A stretch of 54,746 bases of DNA from an uncultured Lachnospiraceae bacterium. GTDB taxonomy: Bacteria; Bacillota; Clostridia; Lachnospirales; Lachnospiraceae. Made by a program: the position numbers and the translations under genes. Numbering within the stretch: the first letter of the stretch is position 1; each line of letters opens with the position of its first letter. Positions 1 through 7,328 of the stretch are shown here, piece after piece. Below the pieces are notes generated by a model. It was not told the DNA's origin and did not search any database. It was given only the letters and a program-made list of their open reading frames with translations. The DNA lies in the NCBI GenBank assembly GCA_947165025.1, contig CAMUYQ010000003.1:1-54746 (forward strand). The letters are read 5' to 3'.

Positions 1-233
1 AGGTGGACCTTATACTCCTCGACTATGAAATGCCTGTCATCTCGGGCGCCAAGGTTCTCGAGATGATAAGGTCAGAAGTATCCACCCAGGATATTCCGGT
101 CATGTTCTTAACCGCAAAAAACGATAAGGAGAGCGTCATGCAGGTCCTTGCCTTAAAGCCTGAGAAATATCTTCTGAAGACCATGCCACCGGAAGAATGG
201 ATGAAGAATATAGATGATTTTTTCAGCGCTTAA
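1..233 (+). CDS. Response regulator receiver domain, 3' end only
   Basis: The gene enters from the left edge, so only about 77 C-terminal residues are seen. They fit the second half of a CheY-like receiver: the hydrophobic strand with the phospho-accepting aspartate (LILLDYEMP), the strand ending in the conserved threonine (PVMFLTA), and the conserved lysine (YLLKTMP). The protein stops about one helix after that lysine, so the receiver is either the whole protein or its last domain, for example the tail of a hybrid kinase. There is no output domain after it. The target and cognate kinase cannot be judged from this fragment. Confidence 0.85.
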   Translation, partial: VDLILLDYEMPVISGAKVLEMIRSEVSTQDIPVMFLTAKNDKESVMQVLALKPEKYLLKTMPPEEWMKNIDDFFSA

Positions 234-486
234 CCAAGCGCGGAACGGTATTATTTCTAATATTTACAATGCTAATCAAAGTGAGTGAATTGATTAATGC
301 GTTGATCATAGCAAGTGGATCTGAAAAGAGGTCGATGCTTCGACTTACAGCAGGAACCAGCGCTGCTATATGGTGTGCGGTGGTTATCCTCACTGCAATA
401 TCTTTAAGCAGGGTCAGTATAAAACATCTTTAACCGGGCACTTCTAATAATATATCAACTGAAAAAAAATCCGATTCGCGAAGAAA

Positions 487-505
487 TTCTCAATACTATT
501 GAGAA
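487..505. promoter_or_regulatory. Inverted repeat over the -35 box (candidate operator)
   Basis: TTCTCAA and TTGAGAA form a perfect 7-base inverted repeat around the 5-base spacer TACTA. The right arm contains the -35 hexamer of the promoter that follows, so a bound dimer would block RNA polymerase. A further half-site-like TTCTCA lies just after the -10 box. The binding protein is unknown; autoregulation by the ATPase itself is unlikely because it has no visible DNA-binding domain. Confidence 0.5.
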
Positions 506-527
506 AATCCGAAAATCGTTGTATAAT
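499..527 (+). promoter_or_regulatory. SigA-type promoter for the DUF4143 ATPase
   Basis: TTGAGA (499-504) and TATAAT (522-527) are separated by exactly 17 bases. Transcription should begin near 534, about 26 bases before the ATG at 560. The ribosome-binding site GGGAGAAGG lies in the short leader. Confidence 0.75.
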
Positions 528-559
528 TCTCAGTAAATAGTGGGAGAAGGGTACGCACT

Positions 560-1750
560 ATGATAAAGAGAGAAAAATACATATCTGAAGTAAGAGGGTT
601 CTACAATAGTGATCTGATCAAGATAATCACAGGAGTAAGGCGTTGCGGTAAATCTGTTGTGTTGGAACAGATCATGGATGAGATCAGAGCGACAACAGAT
701 AATATTGTATTTCTTGATTTTGAGGATCGTGTAACTACGGAAGAGATAGAAACGTGGAGAGATATTGTCAAATATGTAGAGGATCACAGAACATCCGGTC
801 TGTGCTTTGTATTTCTGGATGAAGTTCAGGAAATAGATAATTGGCAGTTGGCTTGCAAAACCTTAAGAAAGCGTGAGTGCTCCGTGTTCATAACCGGTTC
901 TAATTCAAAACTGTTATCTGCAGAGTTCACAAAGGAATTATCTGGACGATATGTCAGTTTTCGGATACGACCGTTTGTATATAAGGAAATACGGGAATAT
1001 GCAGATCAGTTAGGTAAGGATATTTCTGTTTCGGATTATCTTGTTTGGGGAGGGTTCCCGAAGAGAATAGAACTGAACTCGGAAAACGAGATACGCAAGT
1101 ATATCAATGATCTGGATACAACCATTGTTGTAAATGACATTATCAACAGGTATAAGATCAGAAAAAGCGGAGATTTCAAAAAAGTTGCAGGATTTATTCT
1201 TGTATCAAATGCACGCATTTATTCGGCTAAGTCGATAACAGACCATATGAAAGGTAATGGTGTGACATGTTCAACCAATACTGTGCAAAAGTGGATCGAA
1301 TACTTATCGGAAGCCTATATAATAGACCAGGCAAAGAGATTTTCAAGAAAGGCAAAGAAGGAACTGGAGCAGAGCCATAAATTATATAACAGTGATGTTT
1401 CTTTGAATTCGATCAGGTGTAACAATAACAGATATGATCTGACACACAACATGGAAAATGTTGTTTATAATGAACTCGTTTTTATGGGTTATGATGTCAC
1501 CGTTTATGATAATAATGGAAAGGAGATTGATTTTCTGGCGGAAAAAGGAAATCGCAGATATTTCATACAAGTGGCATACAGTGTTGCCGAGGAAAAGGCA
1601 TATCAGCGTGAAATGGCGGCGTTCTCGGGAATCAGTCAAATAGATAAAAAGATACTCATTACAAATGATGATATAGACTATTCCACAAGCAATGTTGAGC
1701 ATATCCGGCTTAAAGATTTTCTTATGTATCATTCCTTGGAAGAAAAATAA
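560..1750 (+). CDS. AAA-family ATPase with DUF4143 C-terminal domain
   Basis: The 396-residue protein belongs to the common AAA_14 plus DUF4143 family of single-gene ATPases. The Walker A loop GVRRCGKS is at residues 25-32, Walker B LCFVFLDE at 81-88, and a sensor-1-like ITGSNSKLL follows at about 111-119. The C-terminal half from about residue 190 carries the DUF4143 winged-helix region and a nuclease-like end (EIDFLAEKGNRRYFIQVAY). Such proteins are abundant in anaerobes and often sit alone in variable regions; their role is unknown, and a link to nucleic-acid processing or defence is only inference. It is monocistronic, has its own promoter with a palindromic operator, and is followed by a non-coding accessory stretch. 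Confidence 0.9.
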   Translation: MIKREKYISEVRGFYNSDLIKIITGVRRCGKSVVLEQIMDEIRATTDNIVFLDFEDRVTTEEIETWRDIVKYVEDHRTSGLCFVFLDEVQEIDNWQLACKTLRKRECSVFITGSNSKLLSAEFTKELSGRYVSFRIRPFVYKEIREYADQLGKDISVSDYLVWGGFPKRIELNSENEIRKYINDLDTTIVVNDIINRYKIRKSGDFKKVAGFILVSNARIYSAKSITDHMKGNGVTCSTNTVQKWIEYLSEAYIIDQAKRFSRKAKKELEQSHKLYNSDVSLNSIRCNNNRYDLTHNMENVVYNELVFMGYDVTVYDNNGKEIDFLAEKGNRRYFIQVAYSVAEEKAYQREMAAFSGISQIDKKILITNDDIDYSTSNVEHIRLKDFLMYHSLEEK

Positions 1751-1810
1751 TGGCATGGCTATTATGATGGTTAAGATTATGGTTAAGAATCTTAACCCGG
1801 GATGCCCGAA

Positions 1811-1870
1811 CCTCCTTTCTTACTGCATTTGAGGCGTTTTAGGTGACAAGTTCGAATCTTGTCACTCCGA
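1811..1870 (+). pseudogene. tRNA 3'-half relic (left copy of a repeat)
   Basis: The sequence ends like a tRNA: a 5-base T-stem (ACAAG/CTTGT) around the invariant loop TTCGAAT, then the 3' acceptor strand CACTCCG plus A. No 5' acceptor strand (CGGAGTG expected) or D-arm is present upstream, so it is not a functional tRNA. The 21 bases at 1850-1870 recur exactly at 6813-6833, and the preceding CCTTTCTTAC is shared too. tRNA 3' ends are typical integration sites for mobile elements. The amino acid identity cannot be assigned. Confidence 0.6.
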
Positions 1871-2008
1871 CGTTGTGTTTACGGGAGTTTCGGGAAACCG
1901 AAGCTCCCATTACTATGTCCCTATTCTAACTCTATTCTAACTTTTCGCTTTTATTTCATTCTTAATCCCTGTTAGAACATGTATTCATTGCAAGCTAATT
2001 TTTAACTA

Positions 2009-2176
2009 CTATTTCTCCTCCCATATTTTTCGTACAGGCAATAGATTGGCCATGTTTTCGGAAATATCTTTTTTTGCTTCTTTAGTGTTGATATAGAAAC
2101 TCCGAGCCTCACTGTTAAAGAACGATTCATCTATGCAAAGATTTATACAAAAAATAGCAATTTTTGATAATAGATT
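2009..2176 (-). pseudogene. Protein-coding remnant without a start
   Basis: Reading the minus strand from 2176 to the stop at 2009-2011 gives about 55 residues of protein-like composition, including SFFNSEARSFYINTKEAK and a charged end LLPVRKIWEEK. There is a stop immediately upstream and no start codon, so it can only be the C-terminal tail of a lost gene. I do not recognise the family. Confidence 0.3.
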
Positions 2177-2199
2177 TTAGGCCTGAAAAAGGGCGATTT

Positions 2200-2228
2200 G
2201 CGTTCGTAACATATTACGAACGCTTTTT
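2200..2228 (+). terminator. Rho-independent terminator
   Basis: A perfect 10-base stem GCGTTCGTAA / TTACGAACGC closes a 4-base loop and is followed directly by TTTTT. No intact gene now precedes it on this strand; it may be left over from the lost sequences upstream and insulates the NEW3 operon. Confidence 0.75.
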
Positions 2229-2386
2229 AGGTGTTTTTTTGACTCTTTTTGTTCACAGAAAAAACACGGAATTATGAAATTTGCGTCACAAATTGGGACT
2301 AACTTTCAGTACAGGCGTTGCGGAGGAGGTGCTTGACCAATATCGCAAACGATCCTTACATTTTTTTTAAGGAGGCGTGACAGATC

Positions 2387-3646
2387 ATGGGAAGGACAGC
2401 AGGATTTGTGACAGGAAAGAAAAAGAGGTTTGCTTGCGGACTGTTGGCGGCCGGAGTGCTGGCGGCGATTACGGTGCTTATGCCGGCTGCGGTTTTTGCG
2501 GACGAAACAGATACGAGCAGCCAGACAGAGGCGGTAAGTCAGGCAGGTGGGTTGGTCTTTAGCACAGACTACCCCGGGGTTACGGTAAAGCCAGGCGGAG
2601 CCTCAACATTTCCGCTCTATATAACAAATACCGGTTCGAAGGAGACCACGGTTGCGCTTGAAGCGGAAGATCTCCCGGAGGGCTGGGAGGGAGCATTCAA
2701 GAACACCTCAAATGAAGTGTCCATGGTTCATGTAGGTGCTCATCAGAAAAAAGAGGATTCCCCGTCGCTTTCCTATTCGCTGACCGTTCCGGAGGATGCG
2801 AAGGAGGATACCTACACGATCACCTTGAACGCGAAGGGCGGCAGCGTGAACGAGGAATTAAAGCTTTCCGTCAAGGTTGATGCGGAAGAGAAAAAGCTCG
2901 GTGTTGATACCTTCACCACGGATTACGCTCAGCAGGAGGGTCCGGCCGGAACAAAATTCAGTTATACCGCGAAGCTTACCAACAACAGCGGAGAGAATCA
3001 GACCTATTCAATGTCTGTTCAGGGAGCGCCGGAGGGCTGGAACGTAACCTTTACTCCTTCGGATGCCGGCAGCGCAACATCTTCAGTTCCGGTAGAAGCC
3101 GGCGCAACTTCTTCGATCGCTGTGGCAGTCACACCCGCGCAGAATGTAATGGCAGGTGAGTATCCTCTCACGTTCATGGTGGACTGTGCAGGAGAGACAC
3201 TCGAGCTCCCGGTTACCGTTAAGATCACCGGTACCTACGGCCTTACGGCGACTACGCCCAATGGCAATCTTTCCACCAGTACCTATGCGGGTGAGTCGAA
3301 GGATGTGGTTCTTTCCATACAGAATACGGGCAATATCGACCTCAGCAATATAAGCCTTAAGGCACAGGCTTCCACCGACTGGAAGGTCACATTTGACGAG
3401 GACACCATCAGTGATATTCCCGCCGGACAGAGCAAAGAAGTGACCGCCCATATTACTCCTGCGAAGGATGCAATCCTCGGGGACTACGCGGTTCTTGTCA
3501 CTGCGTCAAATGAAGTGGTCAAATCCGAATGCGACTTGAGAGTTGCCGTACAGAATCATACGGGCTGGGGAATTGTGGCGGTTGTGATCATCGCGGCCCT
3601 GGTTGCCGGATTGGTTTACATAATTCGAAAGTTTGGAAGAAGATAA
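2387..3646 (+). CDS. NEW3-domain surface protein, membrane anchored
   Basis: This 419-residue protein has a signal peptide (basic GKKKRFACG then a hydrophobic run ending VFADE at about 38-40), a repetitive extracellular part, and a C-terminal membrane helix (VVIIAALVAGLVYII) with a basic tail GRR. The body holds about three Ig-like repeats of roughly 100 residues with recurring motifs such as LPEGWEGAF, APEGWNVTF and STDWKVTF, matching the NEW3 (alpha-galactosidase-associated) beta-sandwich. The start follows an AAGGAGG site. It is the first gene of a tight three-gene operon with an ABC-2 exporter; NEW3 proteins of this shape are often encoded beside such exporters and probably act as their outside partner. 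Substrate unknown. Confidence 0.85.
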   Translation: MGRTAGFVTGKKKRFACGLLAAGVLAAITVLMPAAVFADETDTSSQTEAVSQAGGLVFSTDYPGVTVKPGGASTFPLYITNTGSKETTVALEAEDLPEGWEGAFKNTSNEVSMVHVGAHQKKEDSPSLSYSLTVPEDAKEDTYTITLNAKGGSVNEELKLSVKVDAEEKKLGVDTFTTDYAQQEGPAGTKFSYTAKLTNNSGENQTYSMSVQGAPEGWNVTFTPSDAGSATSSVPVEAGATSSIAVAVTPAQNVMAGEYPLTFMVDCAGETLELPVTVKITGTYGLTATTPNGNLSTSTYAGESKDVVLSIQNTGNIDLSNISLKAQASTDWKVTFDEDTISDIPAGQSKEVTAHITPAKDAILGDYAVLVTASNEVVKSECDLRVAVQNHTGWGIVAVVIIAALVAGLVYIIRKFGRR

Positions 3647-3661
3647 ACAGTGAGGCAGGCT

Positions 3662-4669
3662 ATGACAGATACACCGATTATCCGCATCATGGATCTGACA
3701 AAGGCTTATGGCTCGAAAACAGCCGTGGATCATCTTAATCTGGAGATCAGACGGGGAGAGATTTTCGGCCTGCTCGGACCGAACGGTGCGGGAAAAACAA
3801 CAACAATATTAATGCTCCTGGGCTTGACCGAACCTACTCATGGAATGGCATTGATCGACGGGCATGACTGCACAAGGCAGTCCATGCTGGTAAAGCGGAT
3901 CACCGGATATATGCCGGACAACATCGGGTTTTACAGCGATATGACAGGACGTGAGAACCTTCGTTTCATGGCGAGGCTTAACGGTATTCCGGAGCATGAG
4001 ATCAACCCGCTGATCGACGGTTTGCTGGAAAAGGTGGGAATGACCCACGCTGCGGATCAGAAGACGGAGACCTATTCAAAGGGTATGCGCCAGCGTCTCG
4101 GGATCGCGGACGTCCTTATTAAGGATCCGGAGGTCATCATAATGGATGAACCCACAACGGGCCTTGATCCGGAAGGTATGCGGGAGTTTTTAAGCCTTAT
4201 AAAGCAGCTGAGCGTTGAGGATAAGAAGACGATCCTGGTATCCAGCCATCAGCTCTACCAGATCCAGCAGATCTGTGACAGGGTCGGTATTTTCGTGGAC
4301 GGAAACCTGATCGCCTGCGGAGGTATCGATGAGCTCGGAAGCCAGATCGAGACGGAAGGGCACTACACTCTGGAGATTGAGACCGAGCCCTGCGACAGCA
4401 GATTTCTGGGATTTATTGAGGGACTTAAGGGAATGACCGGGATAACAAAGAACGGCAATACCTTTGTAATCAATTCCTCGGAGGATCTTCGGGAGGAAAT
4501 CACAAAGTACCTTATAACGAATGAATATAAGCTCTTGCATCTGCATCAGAAGGGCGGGGATCTCGATGAGATCTACCGTGTCTATTTTAAAGAAGCTGAA
4601 AAAGAAGGAGATGATAGTGATGGTAAAGACGGCAGCAGGAAACGCCTTTTCGGCCGCAGAGGGGCATAA
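3662..4669 (+). CDS. ABC transporter ATP-binding protein (ABC-2 type exporter)
   Basis: A complete nucleotide-binding domain is followed by about 110 extra residues, as in the CcmA/NatA-like ATPases of ABC-2 exporters. Walker A is GLLGPNGAGKTTT, the signature is YSKGMRQRLGIA, Walker B is VIIMDEPTTGLD, and the switch histidine is in VSSHQ. The ATG at 3662 is preferred because GAGG lies 6 bases upstream; a GTG at 3650 in frame is an alternative. It lies just downstream of the NEW3 protein and its last 50 bases overlap the permease gene, so the subunits are translationally coupled. Confidence 0.92.
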   Translation: MTDTPIIRIMDLTKAYGSKTAVDHLNLEIRRGEIFGLLGPNGAGKTTTILMLLGLTEPTHGMALIDGHDCTRQSMLVKRITGYMPDNIGFYSDMTGRENLRFMARLNGIPEHEINPLIDGLLEKVGMTHAADQKTETYSKGMRQRLGIADVLIKDPEVIIMDEPTTGLDPEGMREFLSLIKQLSVEDKKTILVSSHQLYQIQQICDRVGIFVDGNLIACGGIDELGSQIETEGHYTLEIETEPCDSRFLGFIEGLKGMTGITKNGNTFVINSSEDLREEITKYLITNEYKLLHLHQKGGDLDEIYRVYFKEAEKEGDDSDGKDGSRKRLFGRRGA

Positions 4670-5654
4670 CAATAAGAGTATCCGTTATCACAGCCTTACG
4701 GCTCTCTACCAGAAGGAAATGGCAGATCACGTAACGGGAAAAAGGTTCATCATTATCCTGATCCTGGTGATCGCTATGACGATCGCAAGCGTTTACGGCG
4801 CGGTTACGGGCATAGGCAGCGCGCTTAAAGACGCGGCAGCGGATCCGAAGGCTTCGTTTGATGCAAGCTTCATGTTCTTAAAGCTGTTTTCCACAGGCGG
4901 AAGTTCAATACCCTCGTATATGTCGCTGATCGCCCTGATCGGGCCGTTCATCGGGCTTATCCTGGGCTTTGACTCGATCAACGCGGAAAAAAATAGCGGC
5001 ACCTTAAACCGCCTTGTGTCACAGCCCATCTACAGAGATTCCATCATTATCGGCAAGTTCCTGGCCTCAAGTACGCTTATCACTGTCATGATCTTCAGCA
5101 CAGGAATCGCGGTAGGCTGCGCAGGCTTTCTCTGCTCCGGGATAAGACCCACGGGTGAGGAGCTTGTGAGGCTCCTGATCTATTTGATCTTTACTGACAT
5201 TTACGTCTGTTTCTGGCTGGCAATGGCCATGCTGTTTTCGGTCTTTACCAGACACGCAACGACCTCGGCTCTTTCTTCGATCGCCTTGTGGCTCTTTTTC
5301 GCGATTTTCATGAGCCTTTTAGCCGGAATTATGGCGAATGCGGCCTATCCTGTCAATACAGAGTATGAGCAGGCGGTCAACGGCCTTAAAAACTATGACC
5401 TTAATCTTAACTTAAACCGTCTTTCTCCGTATTATCTTTATTCCGAGGCCGGTTCCGTGCTTATGAACCCCGCGACCAGGGCGATTAACGCCGTGTCCTA
5501 CGCCCAGCTGGTAGGGGCACTGCGCGGTTACCTGCCGCTGGGTCAGAGCCTGCTGCTGATCTGGCCTCATTTGGTAGGACTGCTGGCGCTTACCTTTGCT
5601 GCGTTTACGATATCGTATGTGGGCTTTATGCGCCAGGAGATAAGAGGGAACTGA
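4620..5654 (+). CDS. ABC-2 type permease, NEW3-associated
   Basis: The roughly 344-residue integral membrane protein has a cytoplasmic N-terminus, a first helix FIIILILVIAMTIASVYGAV, a large outside loop, then five more hydrophobic segments (for example LIALIGPFIGLILGF and LLLIWPHLVGLLALTFAA). The sequence INAEKNSGTLNRLVSQPIYR after the second helix is the typical ABC-2 coupling region with its E..SGTL motif. The ATG at 4620 has GAAGGAG 9 bases upstream, inside the end of the ATPase gene. With the preceding genes it forms an export or membrane-remodelling complex of unknown substrate. The hydrophilic 30-residue N-terminal extension is a little long. Confidence 0.88.
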   Translation: MVKTAAGNAFSAAEGHNNKSIRYHSLTALYQKEMADHVTGKRFIIILILVIAMTIASVYGAVTGIGSALKDAAADPKASFDASFMFLKLFSTGGSSIPSYMSLIALIGPFIGLILGFDSINAEKNSGTLNRLVSQPIYRDSIIIGKFLASSTLITVMIFSTGIAVGCAGFLCSGIRPTGEELVRLLIYLIFTDIYVCFWLAMAMLFSVFTRHATTSALSSIALWLFFAIFMSLLAGIMANAAYPVNTEYEQAVNGLKNYDLNLNLNRLSPYYLYSEAGSVLMNPATRAINAVSYAQLVGALRGYLPLGQSLLLIWPHLVGLLALTFAAFTISYVGFMRQEIRGN

Positions 5655-5955
5655 GTTCCCCTTGCTTTGGCTTATGCTGGTCGTGATATCAGGGCTGTCG
5701 TTTTATGGCGCTAACCCATGCAATCCCATCTGCTTCGCTTATAATAAAAATGAATAGCGTATATAAAATGTGATAAAATGATAAAGAAACGGAGGTGATC
5801 GATACGATGGCAACCGTAACAGTTTATGAAGATACAGTATGAGGGGTAAGTCTTTTACTAAGCCTCACTGATTTAGGGTTTACACCGCTTATTATGTATT
5901 GATTATTATAGTTTTACCATTATAGATATGGTAAAATATATACGGAGGATTTGTT
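5655..5955. other. Non-coding stretch with a decayed mini-gene
   Basis: No intact gene is visible. At 5807 an ATG behind a good ribosome-binding site (CGGAGGTGATC) opens an 11-codon frame that ends at TGA (5840-5842). The same frame stays open to 5902 and reads like continuing protein (GVSLLLSLTDLGFTPLIMY), which suggests a short gene broken by a nonsense change. A TAAAATA-rich patch before the next gene may be a promoter. Confidence 0.35.
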
Positions 5956-6501
5956 ATGATTTGCGTAGATATTGACGTTTTGACTCCGTGTTTGCAGGAT
6001 GCCCTGACAGGAGAAAATGTCGAAACAGAAGTCATCAGAATATAACGTTCCAGCTTTTTGCAAAAATATAATAAAAAGAATGGTTGGTATACTTCCTGGG
6101 CAGATCTGGCAAAGAATAATGAGATCTACGCTTTGGTAATCAAGGGAACAGTAGATATTCAAGGACTACTTGCTATACGGAATGACACGGATATGCAGGC
6201 GGCGTTTGTTTCATGGATGGTTGCGGCTCCTCATAACAACTTACAAATAGTGGAGCAGAAGAAGTATTTAGGTGTGGGTGGCCATCTATTTGCAATAGCA
6301 GCCGCAAAATCCGAAGAATATGGATATAACTGTGAGATGACCGGATTTGCGGCTAACGAGACATTGGAAAAACATTATGTAGAAAACTTTGATGCAATCA
6401 GAATACATATGTTACATCCCTATCAGATTCTGATACCTGAAGAAGCCGGGAAGAGGATAAAGGAGATTTACACGTATGAATGGACAGATGATGAATTATA
6501 A
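5956..6501 (+). pseudogene. GNAT-like protein gene interrupted by a nonsense codon
   Basis: An ATG at 5956, 6 bases after CGGAGG, opens 29 codons (MICVDIDVLTPCL...EVIRI) that stop at TAA 6043-6045. The same frame then continues without interruption for about 150 codons to 6501. A single A-to-T change of AAA to TAA explains the break. The remainder, with VSWMVAAPHNN, GVGGHLFAIAAAKSEEYG and GFAANETLEKHY, looks like a GNAT-type acyltransferase: an acyl-CoA loop-like VGGHLFAIA and a final segment containing FDAIRIHML. If reinitiation occurs, a truncated protein could be made from 6058 onwards. The overlapping downstream gene is intact, so the pair may have been a two-gene unit. Confidence 0.55.
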
Positions 6502-6676
6502 AAGTTATTATGAATCGTTAAAGAATACTCCGGAACCTGAGGAAGTCTTGAATCCTATTGCCATAGACTATAAAGGCCTTATAGCCTACGCCAAGACAAG
6601 GGGAGTTGAGCCTTGCGATTTATCTGATGAAGAAAAAAGCAGATTTATCGTTTCCAAAGAGGCTGCGGTAGTTTAA
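6476..6676 (+). CDS. Small acidic protein overlapping the GNAT-like gene
   Basis: This 66-residue protein begins at an ATG 10 bases after AAGGAG, inside the last codons of the broken GNAT-like gene. It is acidic and rich in Y, E and K (YYESLKNTPEPEEVLNP, DLSDEEKSRFIVSKEAA), with no signal peptide or membrane helix. The tight overlap suggests it served with the GNAT-like protein, possibly as its small partner. I do not recognise the family. Confidence 0.55.
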   Translation: MNGQMMNYKSYYESLKNTPEPEEVLNPIAIDYKGLIAYAKTRGVEPCDLSDEEKSRFIVSKEAAVV

Positions 6677-6773
6677 ATCTAGAATGATTGGTTACCTTTT
6701 TGGCTATCCTGCTTCGAAGAAGAAGGATGCTCCCGGCGAGGGTTACCCTAACGCTGATCGAGGACCTGCGGAT

Positions 6774-6833
6774 CTCCTTTCTTACAGTATTTTCAGCGTT
6801 TCGGTGGGTCCGGTTCGAATCTTGTCACTCCGA
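6774..6833 (+). pseudogene. tRNA 3'-half relic (right copy of a repeat)
   Basis: This copy shares 21 identical bases (6813-6833) with 1850-1870, covering the T-loop TTCGAAT, the 3' side of the T-stem and the acceptor strand CACTCCGA. It also shares CTCCTTTCTTAC further upstream. Its T-stem is broken because the 5' side reads TCCGG instead of ACAAG, so it cannot fold properly. A terminator follows closely, as after a real tRNA gene. Confidence 0.55.
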
Positions 6834-6847
6834 TGATTACTTTGGAT

Positions 6848-6882
6848 CGCAAACCCGCATGGTTGCTGGGTTTGCGGTTTTT
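6848..6882 (+). terminator. Rho-independent terminator after the tRNA relic
   Basis: A perfect 9-base stem CGCAAACCC / GGGTTTGCG around an 11-base loop is followed by G and TTTTT. It probably once ended the tRNA transcript and now also stops read-through from the 6 kb genes. Confidence 0.8.
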
Positions 6883-7134
6883 CTTTGGAGTAAAAAACCT
6901 CTATATTAGCTTCAGAAAAGCAACAGCTGCTGAAACATGAGGAGATACCTATCTACCAATCTGCCGTAGGATAGGAGTAAAGGCTGTGCAAGAGATACTT
7001 CCACACCGGGAATAGTTATGTAAACCAAGCACTGAAATTTGAAATTCACATTACGCTATAGAGAACACTATAGAGAAGGCTATACCCTTTAAAATGTGGC
7101 ATAATTATAATACAGTTGTGCTACAAAAAAGGAG

Positions 7135-7242
7135 GTGCACGTCCATGCCTATATCCATCATACTTATGAGACCGAATGGCTTAAAAAACTCGGATATGAG
7201 GTCGTTCTGTGCTGGGACGAAAGAGGCATACTCTGGTCTTAA
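7135..7242 (+). pseudogene. Possible coding remnant, 35 codons
   Basis: The frame from the GTG at 7135 to the TAA at 7240-7242 reads like the end of a folded protein (HAYIHHTYETEWLKKLGYEV then WDERGILWS). The AGGAGG before it overlaps the GTG too closely to serve it. I cannot name a family; it is most likely a fragment of a lost gene. Confidence 0.25.
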
Positions 7243-7256
7243 GGTGAGCGCAAATA

Positions 7257-7285
7257 TTGACAATCTAGCCGCCTGAGAATATTGT
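7257..7285 (+). promoter_or_regulatory. SigA-type promoter for the Lpl-like importer operon
   Basis: TTGACA (7257-7262) and TATTGT (7280-7285) are spaced by 17 bases. The leader to the ATG at 7329 is about 37 bases and carries AGGAGG. No operator-like repeat is obvious. Confidence 0.65.
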
Positions 7286-7328
7286 TTTAGAGGATTAGAC
7301 TTGATGAGGTTCAATAGGAGGCTTTCGT

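Larger units (their letters stand above)
234..559. other. Intergenic stretch with a promoter and a doubtful mini-ORF
   Basis: The stretch separates the receiver gene from the DUF4143 ATPase. Its right end holds a promoter and inverted repeat, listed separately. A 54-codon open frame runs from an ATG at 269 to a stop at 431-433. It has a hydrophobic segment near its end (AAIWCAVVILTAISL) but no ribosome-binding site, so it may be a remnant of a membrane protein. I see no RNA gene here. Confidence 0.4.
1751..2386. other. 636-base non-coding stretch with relics
   Basis: No intact gene is visible. From left to right it holds a tRNA 3'-end relic (1811-1870), a GAAA-capped hairpin at 1883-1908 (GGGAGTTTCGG pairing with CCGAAGCTCCC, no T-run after it), a coding remnant on the minus strand (2009-2176), a strong terminator (2200-2228) and the leader of the NEW3 gene. 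The mixture suggests repeated insertion and decay next to a former tRNA site. Confidence 0.6.
6677..7328. other. 652-base accessory stretch with tRNA relic and remnants
   Basis: No intact gene is visible. It holds the right-hand tRNA relic (6774-6833) with a strong terminator after it (6848-6882), then about 200 bases in which I see nothing, a possible coding remnant (7135-7242) and the promoter of the next operon (7257-7285). A forward open frame across 6688-6909 covers the relic and terminator and is not a gene. Confidence 0.6.

Noticed and set aside
1883-1908. GAAA-capped hairpin as a terminator
   Set aside because: The stem is strong (11 pairs, one G-T) but no T-run follows, so I list it only as a structure.
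5807-5902. Read-through of TGA as a coding signal (recoding)
   Set aside because: Nothing nearby suggests selenocysteine insertion or an alternative code, and UGA acts as a normal stop for genes across the window. Decay is the simpler explanation.
1850-6833. Complete mobile element between the tRNA relics
   Set aside because: The repeats fit attachment sites, but no integrase, excisionase or mobilisation gene is present between them, so an element is not called.
6688-6909. Forward open frame of 73 codons
   Set aside because: It spans the tRNA relic and the terminator hairpin and has no ribosome-binding site or protein-like pattern.
7094-7276. Forward open frame of 60 codons in the remnant region
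   Set aside because: It has no ribosome-binding site at its ATG and competes with a more protein-like frame at 7135-7242.
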